Below are positions 1 to 8,487 of a stretch of 64,000 nucleotides of DNA, piece by piece. The DNA comes from Maribellus maritimus (GTDB lineage: Bacteria; Bacteroidota; Bacteroidia; Bacteroidales; Prolixibacteraceae), in contig NZ_JAIKLE010000011.1 in NCBI RefSeq assembly GCF_022267315.1, positions 115,006 to 179,005 of the forward strand. The letters run 5' to 3'. The translations under genes were made by a program, and so were the position numbers. The notes under the pieces are model-generated. The model made no database searches and was not told the DNA's origin. It was given only the letters and a program-made list of their open reading frames with translations. The stretch's first letter is position 1. Every line of letters begins with the position of its first letter.

Positions 1-107
1 ATAGTAGCCGCCAATAGATTTACTGATTGGGTGTGGTTAACATTTTTTAGAAAATTAAAACATACGATTTAGCCTGAAATGTTGTTTTAACAACTAAATA
101 GTTTGAA

Positions 108-1997
108 ATGGTTAAAACATTAAGTTCATTATTCTTTTTATGTTTTTCGTTTATTGTGGTTTGGGGACAAAAAAGCGAAACCCTTCTTACCATTGATACA
201 ACAAAGATAAGTCTTGATGAATTTGAACGTATTTATAAAAAAAACAACAGCAATTTACAAAACGATAATGATAAAAAGTCTCCCAAAGAGTATTTGGAGC
301 TTTTTATCAATTTTAAATTAAAAGTTATTGAGGCACAAAGCCTGAAAATGGATACCAGTGCTTCCTTTATAAATGAGCTTTCCAGTTACAGGAAAGAACT
401 TGCAGCACCCTATTTAACCGATATTAATTTTGAACAGGAATTGGACAGAAAAATGTATGACCGCATGTTGCAGGAAGTGAATGCGAGCCATATACTTTTT
501 ATGTTAGACAAAAATGCCTCTCCTGAAAAAGAAAAAGAAGTATTACAAAAGGCACTAAAAGTACGACAGGAAATTCTTGACGGAAAAGATTTTAATGAAG
601 CTTCTGTTGAATATTCAGAAGATCCGTCGGCAAAAACAAATAAGGGAAATCTGGGGTATTTTTCTGCTTTTACAATGGTAGCACCTTTTGAAGATGCCGC
701 ATATACCACTCCGGTTGGCCAGGTATCAAAACCTGTTCGTAGTTCTTTTGGTTATCACCTAATAAAAGTTCACGAAAAGAGAAAAAACAGGGGGGAAATA
801 AAGGTTGCCCATATTATGAAAATGTTCCCTCGGTCGGGACTAACTGAATCGGTAAAAAAACATTTAAAATCTGAAATAGATTCCATTTATAATCTTCTTG
901 AAAACGGAGCTCAATTTTCAGAGCTTGCGAAAAAGCTTTCCGACGATAAACGCTCCGGTCAACAAGAAGGCGAAATGCCATGGTTTTCGGCTGGAAGAAT
1001 GCTCCCGGCTTTTTCAGATCCCGCTTTTGCAATACAGAATATTGGCGACTATACCAAACCGGTTGAAACTCCTTACGGGTTTCATATCATAAAAAAACTG
1101 GATGAAAAGCCAATTGGTTCATTTGAAGAACTTCAACCTGAAATTGAGGCACGTATAAAAAAAGATCCTCTTCGGAGCACCTCCAGTAAAAAAGCCTTTA
1201 TCGAAAAGCTAAAAAAAGATTACGGGTATCAGGAAAATTTTGGCCCAATTGGCTCATTAAAAACAGGAACCAAACCGGAAAATACATCCATGGTTTTGTT
1301 TACCATCGATGACCGCGAGTTTACTTTTAAATCATTCTTCGATTATCTGGAAGAGAGGAATATTAAAAACAGCAAATATGGTGATTATCTGGAAGAATGG
1401 ACCGAGTATGAAATTACCAAACTGGAAGATTCAAGACTGGAAGAAAAATACCCTGAATTCAGGTATTTAATGAAAGAATATCACGATGGTATTTTACTTT
1501 TTAATATTTCGGAAAAAAAAATATGGAATTTTGCTGCAAAAGATACCACGGGACTAGAGAAATTTTACAGCGACAATCCCAAAAAATACTCTTGGGAGGA
1601 ACGTTTTAAGGGCTATATTATCCAATGTAACGACCAGGCCACAAGGGAAGAAGCTGAAAAATATTTTGCTGCCGGAATGTCGGACGAAGAAATTTCCGAT
1701 ATGATAAGTGCAGAGGGGAAAAAAATTACAATAACCAAAGGTGCCTGGGAAAAAGGAAACAATCCGGTGGTAGATTATTACGTATGGAATGGCATTGAAC
1801 CAGAAGACTTTAGTACAGAAACAACTTTCATACGTGGAGACAAAATTCCACCCGAGCCTAAAAAACTTGATGAAGCCAGAGGGTTATATATTTCAGATTA
1901 TCAGCATTATCTGGAAGAAGAGTGGATAAAGAGTCTAAAAAGGAAGTATAAAATAAAAGTAAACAAAAAACTATTGAAAAAAATACAAGGTGTTTGA
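108..1997 (+). CDS. Parvulin-type (PpiC) peptidyl-prolyl isomerase, periplasmic, two rotamase domains
   Basis: A 629-residue secreted foldase. An N-terminal signal peptide (about residues 1-20, ending in VWGQ) precedes a SurA-N-like helical segment. Two parvulin domains follow, at about residues 120-225 (VNASHILFML; GNLGYFSAF; GYHLIKVHEKR) and 232-335 (IKVAHIMKMFP; GEMPWFSAGRM; GFHIIKKLDEKP). The C-terminal ~250 residues have no motif I recognise. The family catalyses prolyl cis/trans isomerisation and chaperones outer-membrane proteins in the periplasm. The stop overlaps the start of the next gene by 8 bases, so the two are probably translationally coupled. It is the first of three PPIase genes in a row followed by MoxR and OstA-like genes, a Bacteroidota envelope-biogenesis cluster. 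The family assignment is firm; the client proteins are inference. Confidence 0.93.
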   Translation: MVKTLSSLFFLCFSFIVVWGQKSETLLTIDTTKISLDEFERIYKKNNSNLQNDNDKKSPKEYLELFINFKLKVIEAQSLKMDTSASFINELSSYRKELAAPYLTDINFEQELDRKMYDRMLQEVNASHILFMLDKNASPEKEKEVLQKALKVRQEILDGKDFNEASVEYSEDPSAKTNKGNLGYFSAFTMVAPFEDAAYTTPVGQVSKPVRSSFGYHLIKVHEKRKNRGEIKVAHIMKMFPRSGLTESVKKHLKSEIDSIYNLLENGAQFSELAKKLSDDKRSGQQEGEMPWFSAGRMLPAFSDPAFAIQNIGDYTKPVETPYGFHIIKKLDEKPIGSFEELQPEIEARIKKDPLRSTSSKKAFIEKLKKDYGYQENFGPIGSLKTGTKPENTSMVLFTIDDREFTFKSFFDYLEERNIKNSKYGDYLEEWTEYEITKLEDSRLEEKYPEFRYLMKEYHDGILLFNISEKKIWNFAAKDTTGLEKFYSDNPKKYSWEERFKGYIIQCNDQATREEAEKYFAAGMSDEEISDMISAEGKKITITKGAWEKGNNPVVDYYVWNGIEPEDFSTETTFIRGDKIPPEPKKLDEARGLYISDYQHYLEEEWIKSLKRKYKIKVNKKLLKKIQGV

Positions 1998-2856
1998 TTT
2001 TATTAAAAAATATGGGCTTGTAATACTTGTCGGCTTATTCATTTTCAGTTGTAATGAGAAGGCTGACAAAGGGAAAAAAGTCATTGCCGAAGTAGGTGAT
2101 AAAAAACTTTATCAAAGTGATATCGCGTCAGTTGTTCCCGGCGGGATTGAAAAAGAGGATAGTACTGTGATTGCTGACGATTATGTCCGAAAATGGGTAA
2201 AAAAAGAACTGTTGATTCAAAAAGCAGAAGAAAACCTGAGCCAGGAACAAAAGAATCTGAACCGCGAAATTGAAGATTACCGAAACTCACTGATAATATA
2301 CAAATACAAAAATGAGTTGATAAAACAGCGGATGGACACCCTGGTTACTGATATGCAGATTGAGGAATACTACCAAAACCATCAGGAAAATTTCAATCTC
2401 AGCCAAAATATTGTAAAAGCTATTTTTATCAAAGTTCCTGCAGAGTTTGCAAATCCGGATCAAATAAAACTACTCTGCAGCAATACTGCGGTTGAAGGAT
2501 TGAATGAACTTAGAGAATACTGTTTGCAGTATGCCAAGGGGTTTGATATTTTTACAGATAACTGGGTTGATTTTGAAGCAGTATTGAAGAATATCCCTCA
2601 TGATATTGCTGAACCAGGAGAATTTCTAAAACGAAACACCTTATTTGAATTGACAGATGCGGATTATTATTATCTTGTCAGCATTCTGGATTATAAACTG
2701 AGAAATGAAATAGCACCTGTTGATTTTGTATATGAAAATATAAGAAACCTGATTTTGAACCGCAGAAAGATTGATTTTCTGAAACAAATGGAAGAAAACG
2801 TGTATACAGAAGGAATACGTAATAATAAATTTAAAATATATAAGGAAAACAGATGA
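1990..2856 (+). CDS. Lipoprotein of the PpiC/SurA-N family
   Basis: A 288-residue lipoprotein. A hydrophobic stretch ends in the lipobox LFIFSC at about residues 16-21, so it should be anchored in a membrane after cleavage by signal peptidase II. The start is GTG at 1990, inside the last codons of the upstream gene; no ATG fits the signal peptide. The sequence after the Cys (IAEVGDKKLYQSDIASVVPGG) resembles the N-terminal chaperone part of PpiC/SurA proteins, but I see no complete parvulin catalytic domain. It may act as a non-catalytic holdase. The 3' end overlaps the next gene by 4 bases (ATGA). Context and N-terminal similarity support a role in outer-membrane protein folding; enzymatic activity is doubtful. 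Confidence 0.85.
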   Translation: MFDFIKKYGLVILVGLFIFSCNEKADKGKKVIAEVGDKKLYQSDIASVVPGGIEKEDSTVIADDYVRKWVKKELLIQKAEENLSQEQKNLNREIEDYRNSLIIYKYKNELIKQRMDTLVTDMQIEEYYQNHQENFNLSQNIVKAIFIKVPAEFANPDQIKLLCSNTAVEGLNELREYCLQYAKGFDIFTDNWVDFEAVLKNIPHDIAEPGEFLKRNTLFELTDADYYYLVSILDYKLRNEIAPVDFVYENIRNLILNRRKIDFLKQMEENVYTEGIRNNKFKIYKENR

Positions 2857-4211
2857 AACTAAAGAATATGACAAAATTTTGGATTGTCCTGATGATCATG
2901 GGGGTAACAACCTCAGCATTAGCACAGGATAAAATAGTTGACCAAATAGTTGCAATCGTTGGTGGAAATATAATTTTGAAGTCAGACGTCGAATATATGA
3001 CCATCCAGCAACAAGCTTCCGGTATAACATCAGAAGGAGACATGAAATGTGAAATTTTAGAAAATCTGCTCATCGATAAATTATTGGTTGCAGAGGCTGA
3101 ACTCGATACTTTGATTGAAGTAACCCCCAGTCAGGTGAACCAGCAAATGGATGCGCAAATCCAGATGTATATCTCACGTATAGGTTCGGAAAAAGCAGTG
3201 GAGGAGCATTTTCAAAAACCCATTGCAATCATCAAGTCTGATATGCAGGAAGGAATCCGTAATCAGTTATTGAGTTCACAGATGCAAAACAAAATTGTTC
3301 AGGATGTAACTGTTACACCCTCCGAAGTAAGATATAATTACAGAAATTTGAAACAGGATGAAATTCCATCCATTCCAACAAAATATGAATATGCTCAAAT
3401 TACCTTAAAACCTCAGATTTCAGTTGAAGAAGAGAACCGGGTAAAAGCACAGCTTAGGGATTATAAAAGAAGAATTGAGGAAGGAACCAGTTTCACGATG
3501 CTGGCAGCAATGTACTCTGAAGAACCCGGAGCCAGCAGAAGCGGTGGGGAAATCCCCTATTACGGACGTGGTGAACTTGATCCTTCATATGCAGCGGCTG
3601 CATTTAATTTAAAACAAGACAGGGTTTCAAACGTCGTGGAAAGTGAGTTTGGATACCACATTATCCAGCTTATCGATAAGCGTGGAGAAAAAGTAAAAAC
3701 ACGGCATATTCTAATGAAACCAAAACCGTCGGTTGAAGCTAAGGAACTAGCTTATGAAAGATTAGACAGTTTGGCAAATATTCTCAGAAGAGGAGAAATT
3801 CCTTTTGATGAAGCCGCAATGATGTTTTCCAACGATAAAAATACCCGCAACAGCGGAGGGGTAGCCATAAACCCAAATACAATGTCATCGAAATTTTCGG
3901 TTGAAGAATTAGATAGTGACGTAAGTAAGTTGTTAACAACCATGAATATTAATGAAATTTCAAAACCTTTTGAAACAATAGATCCGGACACTCAACAACC
4001 TATCTATAAAATAATCAAATTACTGGATAAAGTTGAAGAACACAAAGCAAATATTCAGGACGACTACAAACAACTGGCCGACATGTATTTAGCAAAAAAG
4101 AAAGAAGGGGTTCTTCAGGAATGGATCTCCGAACGTCAGTCGGAAACTTATATCCGGATTGACGATACTTATGCCAACTGTAATTTTAAATTCAATAACT
4201 GGATAAAATAA
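2853..4211 (+). CDS. surA: SurA-like peptidyl-prolyl cis-trans isomerase
   Basis: A 452-residue periplasmic chaperone. It has a signal peptide ending near SALAQ (residue 25), then a SurA N-terminal domain beginning IVDQIVAIVGGNIILKSDVE. Two parvulin domains follow, at about 172-270 (GGEIPYYGRGELDPSYAAAAF; FGYHIIQLIDKRG) and 275-375 (VKTRHILMKPKPS; NSGGVAINPNTM; IYKIIKLLDKVE). Length and order match E. coli SurA (about 428 residues), which escorts beta-barrel proteins to the BAM complex. The start overlaps the preceding lipoprotein gene by 4 bases. It is the most canonical of the three neighbouring PPIases, so the surA symbol fits best here. Whether the three proteins act together is inferred from gene order. 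Confidence 0.93.
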   Translation: MKLKNMTKFWIVLMIMGVTTSALAQDKIVDQIVAIVGGNIILKSDVEYMTIQQQASGITSEGDMKCEILENLLIDKLLVAEAELDTLIEVTPSQVNQQMDAQIQMYISRIGSEKAVEEHFQKPIAIIKSDMQEGIRNQLLSSQMQNKIVQDVTVTPSEVRYNYRNLKQDEIPSIPTKYEYAQITLKPQISVEEENRVKAQLRDYKRRIEEGTSFTMLAAMYSEEPGASRSGGEIPYYGRGELDPSYAAAAFNLKQDRVSNVVESEFGYHIIQLIDKRGEKVKTRHILMKPKPSVEAKELAYERLDSLANILRRGEIPFDEAAMMFSNDKNTRNSGGVAINPNTMSSKFSVEELDSDVSKLLTTMNINEISKPFETIDPDTQQPIYKIIKLLDKVEEHKANIQDDYKQLADMYLAKKKEGVLQEWISERQSETYIRIDDTYANCNFKFNNWIK

Positions 4212-4251
4212 TTTATAAAAAGCCGCAAAACAATCTGAAAAAAGAAAACGG

Positions 4252-5214
4252 ATGGATTTTAAAAACGATGTTCAAGCATTGGATGCACTCCAGAAAAAAT
4301 TTGAAGAACTTAAAACAGAAATATCACGTGTTATATATGGTCAGGATGAAGTAGTAACCCAGGTTTTAGTTACTCTTTTTAGCCGCGGGCATGTATTGCT
4401 GATTGGTGTTCCGGGACTGGCAAAAACACTGCTTGTGACCAGTATTGCAAAAATTCTTGGACTAAAATATAACCGCATCCAGTTTACTCCCGATTTAATG
4501 CCATCTGACATTATCGGAACTGAAATTCTTGACAAGGAACGCCAGTTTAAATTTATTCAGGGGCCGCTTTTTGCCAATATTATTTTGGCTGACGAAATAA
4601 ACCGGACTCCTCCCAAAACACAGTCGGCTCTTTTGGAAGCTATGCAGGAAAGGGCAGTTACTGCCGCTGGGCAAAGATTTGAACTGGAAAAACCCTTCTT
4701 CGTTTTGGCTACTCAAAACCCGATTGAGCAGGAAGGAACATACCCACTTCCGGAAGCTCAACTCGACAGGTTTATGTTTTCTGTGTGGCTTGATTATCCC
4801 AAATTTGATGATGAAATTACAATCGTAAAAAATACTACTTCAAATTTGAATGTCGAATTAAAACCGGTGATCTCAGGTAACGAAATAATTTATTTCCAGG
4901 AATTGATACGTAAAGTTCCGATTAACGACAACGTCTTAAAATACGCTGTCAACCTGGCTGCCAAAACAAGACCAGGAAATGATTTGTCGGCCACTGTTTC
5001 AAACCAATATTTGAAATGGGGGGCTGGCCCCCGTGCTTCGCAATATTTGGTGCTTGGCGCAAAAACAAATGCGGCTTTACATGGAAAATATTCCCCCGAT
5101 ATTGAAGATGTAAAAGCTGTTGCACCTTCAATTTTGCGGCATAGGATTATTAAAAATTACAAAGCTGAAGCTGAAAACATTTCCGTTGAGGAAATCATTT
5201 CGAAATTGTTTTAA
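4252..5214 (+). CDS. MoxR family AAA+ ATPase
   Basis: A 320-residue AAA+ ATPase. Walker A is GVPGLAKT (about residues 52-59), Walker B is ILADEINR, and the sensor 1 region reads LATQNPIEQEGTYPLPEAQLDRF, all typical of MoxR. MoxR ATPases are chaperones, often paired with VWA-domain proteins for metal insertion or complex maturation. No VWA or DUF58 partner is visible here. The gene follows the SurA-like gene by about 40 bases and its end overlaps the upstream open part of the OstA-like frame. Its place among envelope-assembly genes suggests a role in that process, but the substrate is unknown. Confidence 0.93.
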   Translation: MDFKNDVQALDALQKKFEELKTEISRVIYGQDEVVTQVLVTLFSRGHVLLIGVPGLAKTLLVTSIAKILGLKYNRIQFTPDLMPSDIIGTEILDKERQFKFIQGPLFANIILADEINRTPPKTQSALLEAMQERAVTAAGQRFELEKPFFVLATQNPIEQEGTYPLPEAQLDRFMFSVWLDYPKFDDEITIVKNTTSNLNVELKPVISGNEIIYFQELIRKVPINDNVLKYAVNLAAKTRPGNDLSATVSNQYLKWGAGPRASQYLVLGAKTNAALHGKYSPDIEDVKAVAPSILRHRIIKNYKAEAENISVEEIISKLF

Positions 5215-5239
5215 TGTATCTGCAAACTTTAGCATTGAA

Positions 5240-6811
5240 TTGAAATACACTATTTTAAAATATAAACTGATTGCTTTTTTTTTACTCTTGATTTTTACTG
5301 CAAATGCACAGGAAAAGAAAGAAATCCAGATTTTAAATACTGAATATGGAGAATCAGTTGAAAACAATAAGAATGCACAGCGTTTGGTCGGAAACGTAAA
5401 AATTCAACACAAAGATATTTTTATGTGGTGCGATACTGCCTATACTTATTCCGGGACAAACCGGGTTGATGCATTTGGCCATGTTCACATTAATCAGGGC
5501 GACACTTTACACCTCTATGCCAGGAAAATATTTTACGACGGCGACATCAGTTTTGCTCAAGCGGTTGATTCGGTAAAATTTGTGAACAAAACAACAACTT
5601 TATATTCCGATACGCTTGATTATGATTTGGAAACCAACATTGGCTATTACGACGATTACGGAAAAATTATTGACAGCACAAATGTTTTAACCAGTCTGAT
5701 AGGAAAATATTTTGTTGACGAAGATATTGTTCATTTTTATAAGGATGTAGAAGGATACAGCGACGATTATACGCTGGCCGGCGATACCTTGTATTATAAT
5801 ACAGTTAACGGCCGAATTACCATAGTAGGGCCGACAACTATTCGTGATTCGGCAAATACCTTATATGCAGAAGGGGGCTGGTATGATACAAATACAGGCG
5901 AAGCAGAACTGCAGAAGAATCCGATAGTCTCGAATCAGAAACAGATGTTAAAAGCAGATTACATTGAATACAACGACGAAAATGGTGATGGGAAGGCAAA
6001 AGGAACTGTTCAAATTGAAGATTTTGAAAACCAAATTATTGTGACAGGTTTAAAAGCGGATTACAACGAAACAATTGAAATTGCAACCGTTACCGACTCG
6101 GCAGTTTTTATGATGTATTCCGACAATGATACTTTATTTATGCATGCCGATACATTAAGAACAATTCCGGATACAATTGAAGGAGAAAAAATTGTCAAGG
6201 CATTTTACGGTGTTCGTTTTTACAGAACAGATATACAGGGAATTTGTGACTCTCTTGTTTATTACAGCAGAGACTCACTGGTACAAATGCACAACAATCC
6301 GGTAATCTGGTCAGAAATTCATCAGTTAAGTGCAGACATGATTGAAATGCAACAAAAGCAGGATGCACCCGATGAATTGCATCTTACAAATAACAGTTTT
6401 ATTATCTCAAAGCAGGATTCCAATCGGTTTGATCAGATCAAAGGTAAAAATATGACGGGTTTTGTTATTAACAAAGAACTGAATAACATTATTGTGGATG
6501 GGAATGGGCAAACCCTCTACTATGCAAGAGAAAAGGAAGAAGAAATAATTGGATTAAACCGGGCAGAAAGCAGTAATATTGCGATTAAGTTCAGAGAAGG
6601 GGAGATTTTTAAAATAATTTTCCTTAAACAACCAGAGGGCCAATTAAAACCTACGGATCAACTGAGTGAAGAAGAAAGACGTCTGAGCGGATTTGACTGG
6701 AAAATAAATTTGCGTCCACTTAACCGGTACGATATTTTCCAACGTGAGATTCCCAAAAATGAAGAGGAGACAAAAAACCTTGCTGAAGAAGAAAGTCAAA
6801 GCCCTAACTGA
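5240..6811 (+). CDS. OstA/LptA-like periplasmic protein
   Basis: About 523 residues with an N-terminal signal peptide (KLIAFFLLLIFTANAQ), then repeated beta-strand segments of the OstA/LptA type (NAQRLVGNVKIQHKDIFMWCDTAYTY; GKAKGTVQIEDFENQIIVTG). The family binds or transports lipopolysaccharide to the outer membrane. The frame is open back to 5120 inside the MoxR gene, but the signal peptide begins near 5240, where a TTG could initiate; no in-frame ATG sits at the right place. The 3' end overlaps the convergent flavoenzyme gene by 16 bases. Family assignment is good; the exact start is uncertain. Confidence 0.85.
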   Translation: MKYTILKYKLIAFFLLLIFTANAQEKKEIQILNTEYGESVENNKNAQRLVGNVKIQHKDIFMWCDTAYTYSGTNRVDAFGHVHINQGDTLHLYARKIFYDGDISFAQAVDSVKFVNKTTTLYSDTLDYDLETNIGYYDDYGKIIDSTNVLTSLIGKYFVDEDIVHFYKDVEGYSDDYTLAGDTLYYNTVNGRITIVGPTTIRDSANTLYAEGGWYDTNTGEAELQKNPIVSNQKQMLKADYIEYNDENGDGKAKGTVQIEDFENQIIVTGLKADYNETIEIATVTDSAVFMMYSDNDTLFMHADTLRTIPDTIEGEKIVKAFYGVRFYRTDIQGICDSLVYYSRDSLVQMHNNPVIWSEIHQLSADMIEMQQKQDAPDELHLTNNSFIISKQDSNRFDQIKGKNMTGFVINKELNNIIVDGNGQTLYYAREKEEEIIGLNRAESSNIAIKFREGEIFKIIFLKQPEGQLKPTDQLSEEERRLSGFDWKINLRPLNRYDIFQREIPKNEEETKNLAEEESQSPN

Positions 6812-8484
6812 CCTCCGGGATTCATAATATTATTCGGGTCAAAATGTTTTTTTAAAGCACGTAAAACATTCATTTGGTTTTTGCCAAGATGCTTTTCCAT
6901 TAAAAATCCGGTCATCTTCCCCACACCATGATGATGTGACAAAGTTCCGCCACTTTTTACAATGGTTTTGATAATTCCTTTTTGAAAATCGTTATATGCC
7001 TTTAAATCATTTTCCTTCAAAATAAAAATAAAATACAGGTTGGTTCCCTGCGGATAAAAGTGTGATGCATGTGACAAACAGATTGTTTTTGGCCGCGCTT
7101 TGATAAATTGCCTCACTTTTTGGTGCACATCAAACAAGTTATCCCATTTCACACTGGTTTCCAGCGTATCAATCAGAATACCATAATCCATTAAATCTTC
7201 TTTCAAGTATGGATCTTTATAACGCCCGGGCTCCCATTTTTTTGCCGGAAATGAAGTCAGGTACATTCCACCGCTTTTGCGTGCGATTTTTTTAACCTGT
7301 CGTTTTACATTTTTTGTAAAACTTCGGGAGCCATCAGAAGTGGCAATAAACAGACATCTTTCTTTGGCTTTAAACCCTCGAAACGACATCAGTTTGTCGA
7401 AAACGGTTCCCTCAATTCCATACAATTTCAACCCGTGATGTGTCTCTTCAGCGTCGGAAATTCGAAAAACAGCCGGCATTCCAAATTCACCCTGACTAAT
7501 TTCACGACTGGCCTCCACAGCCGATTTCCAATTTTTAAAAATAAAACCAAAATATTTTCGGTTTTCAGGCATGTATCTAAGAATTTTCCAGGTAACTTCA
7601 ACCACTACTCCAAAAATTCCTTCGCTTCCTTTTATCAAATCTAAAATTTTAGGTCCGGTTGCAGTAGCCGGAAAATCAAGTGTTTTTATTGTTCCTGCAG
7701 GCGTAACCATTTCAATGGCTAAAACCAAATCAGCAGCATCTCCATAATACGATGATTGCTGACCGCTGCCCAGGGTGACGATCCAACCACCTACACTCGA
7801 ATATTCAAAAGACTGAGGAAAGTGCCCACAGGTAAAATTATTTTTTGTTTGAAATTTCTCTTTTGAGTTGTTAAGTGCATTTTCAAGTTGTGGCCCCAAA
7901 ATTCCGGCTTCAACCCGAACCGTTTGGTTGGTTTCATTCAGTTCAATAATTTTGTTCATGTGTGTAGACAAAACCAAAGTTACCCCTCCAATCGCGGGAT
8001 ACAAACCAAAATTTACGGACGAACCACCGCCATAAACAATTATCGGAATTTTCTCATTATTACAATATTTAATAATTTTCTCAACCTCACTTTTATCTCG
8101 CGGATGGACAACCAAATCACAAATCTTCTCCACTATTTTTCGGCGCAGTTTCATGTGCTCTACCAATGTTTGCCCGGTTGAATATTTTAATCTTTCATAT
8201 TCATCTGCCGAAACATTCGCTTTTCCGGAAATATTTTGAAAAATACCGACCTGTTCAGCTGAAAGTTGTAATGGAATTTTAAAATCAACAATTTCATCTC
8301 CCGTGCTTTCCTTTTTTGTAAAATCAATATCTGATAACCCAAAGGTATTTTTCAACTCTTCAACCAGCCTTTTGTTGGGATGTTTAAATCCTTCCGGGTC
8401 GCCGTATTTAAAGATCGAACGAAACGAATTTGCCTTAGGAGCAGTATTTCTCCATTTGGGTTGAAATGTATTTTTATTTGTCAT
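6796..8484 (-). CDS. FAD-binding oxidase of the alkyldihydroxyacetone-phosphate synthase (AGPS) type
   Basis: A 562-residue flavoenzyme with the FAD_binding_4 fold. The FAD-binding segment reads VVHPRDKSEVEKIIKYC then IIVYGGGSSVNFG (about residues 125-160). Further on are SFEYSSVGGWIVTLGSGQQS and a C-terminal FAD-oxidase domain. The motif SHHHGVGK near residue 518 carries the triple histidine characteristic of alkylglycerone-phosphate synthase. AGPS swaps the acyl chain of acyl-DHAP for a fatty alcohol, the first ether-lipid step. The gene lies 3 bases downstream of a glycerol-3-phosphate dehydrogenase gene, so the two likely form one transcript with a DHAP/G3P theme. D-lactate or glycolate oxidases share the fold, so the substrate is not proven. 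Confidence 0.82.
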   Translation of the reverse strand: MTNKNTFQPKWRNTAPKANSFRSIFKYGDPEGFKHPNKRLVEELKNTFGLSDIDFTKKESTGDEIVDFKIPLQLSAEQVGIFQNISGKANVSADEYERLKYSTGQTLVEHMKLRRKIVEKICDLVVHPRDKSEVEKIIKYCNNEKIPIIVYGGGSSVNFGLYPAIGGVTLVLSTHMNKIIELNETNQTVRVEAGILGPQLENALNNSKEKFQTKNNFTCGHFPQSFEYSSVGGWIVTLGSGQQSSYYGDAADLVLAIEMVTPAGTIKTLDFPATATGPKILDLIKGSEGIFGVVVEVTWKILRYMPENRKYFGFIFKNWKSAVEASREISQGEFGMPAVFRISDAEETHHGLKLYGIEGTVFDKLMSFRGFKAKERCLFIATSDGSRSFTKNVKRQVKKIARKSGGMYLTSFPAKKWEPGRYKDPYLKEDLMDYGILIDTLETSVKWDNLFDVHQKVRQFIKARPKTICLSHASHFYPQGTNLYFIFILKENDLKAYNDFQKGIIKTIVKSGGTLSHHHGVGKMTGFLMEKHLGKNQMNVLRALKKHFDPNNIMNPGGQLGL

Positions 8485-8487
8485 TTT

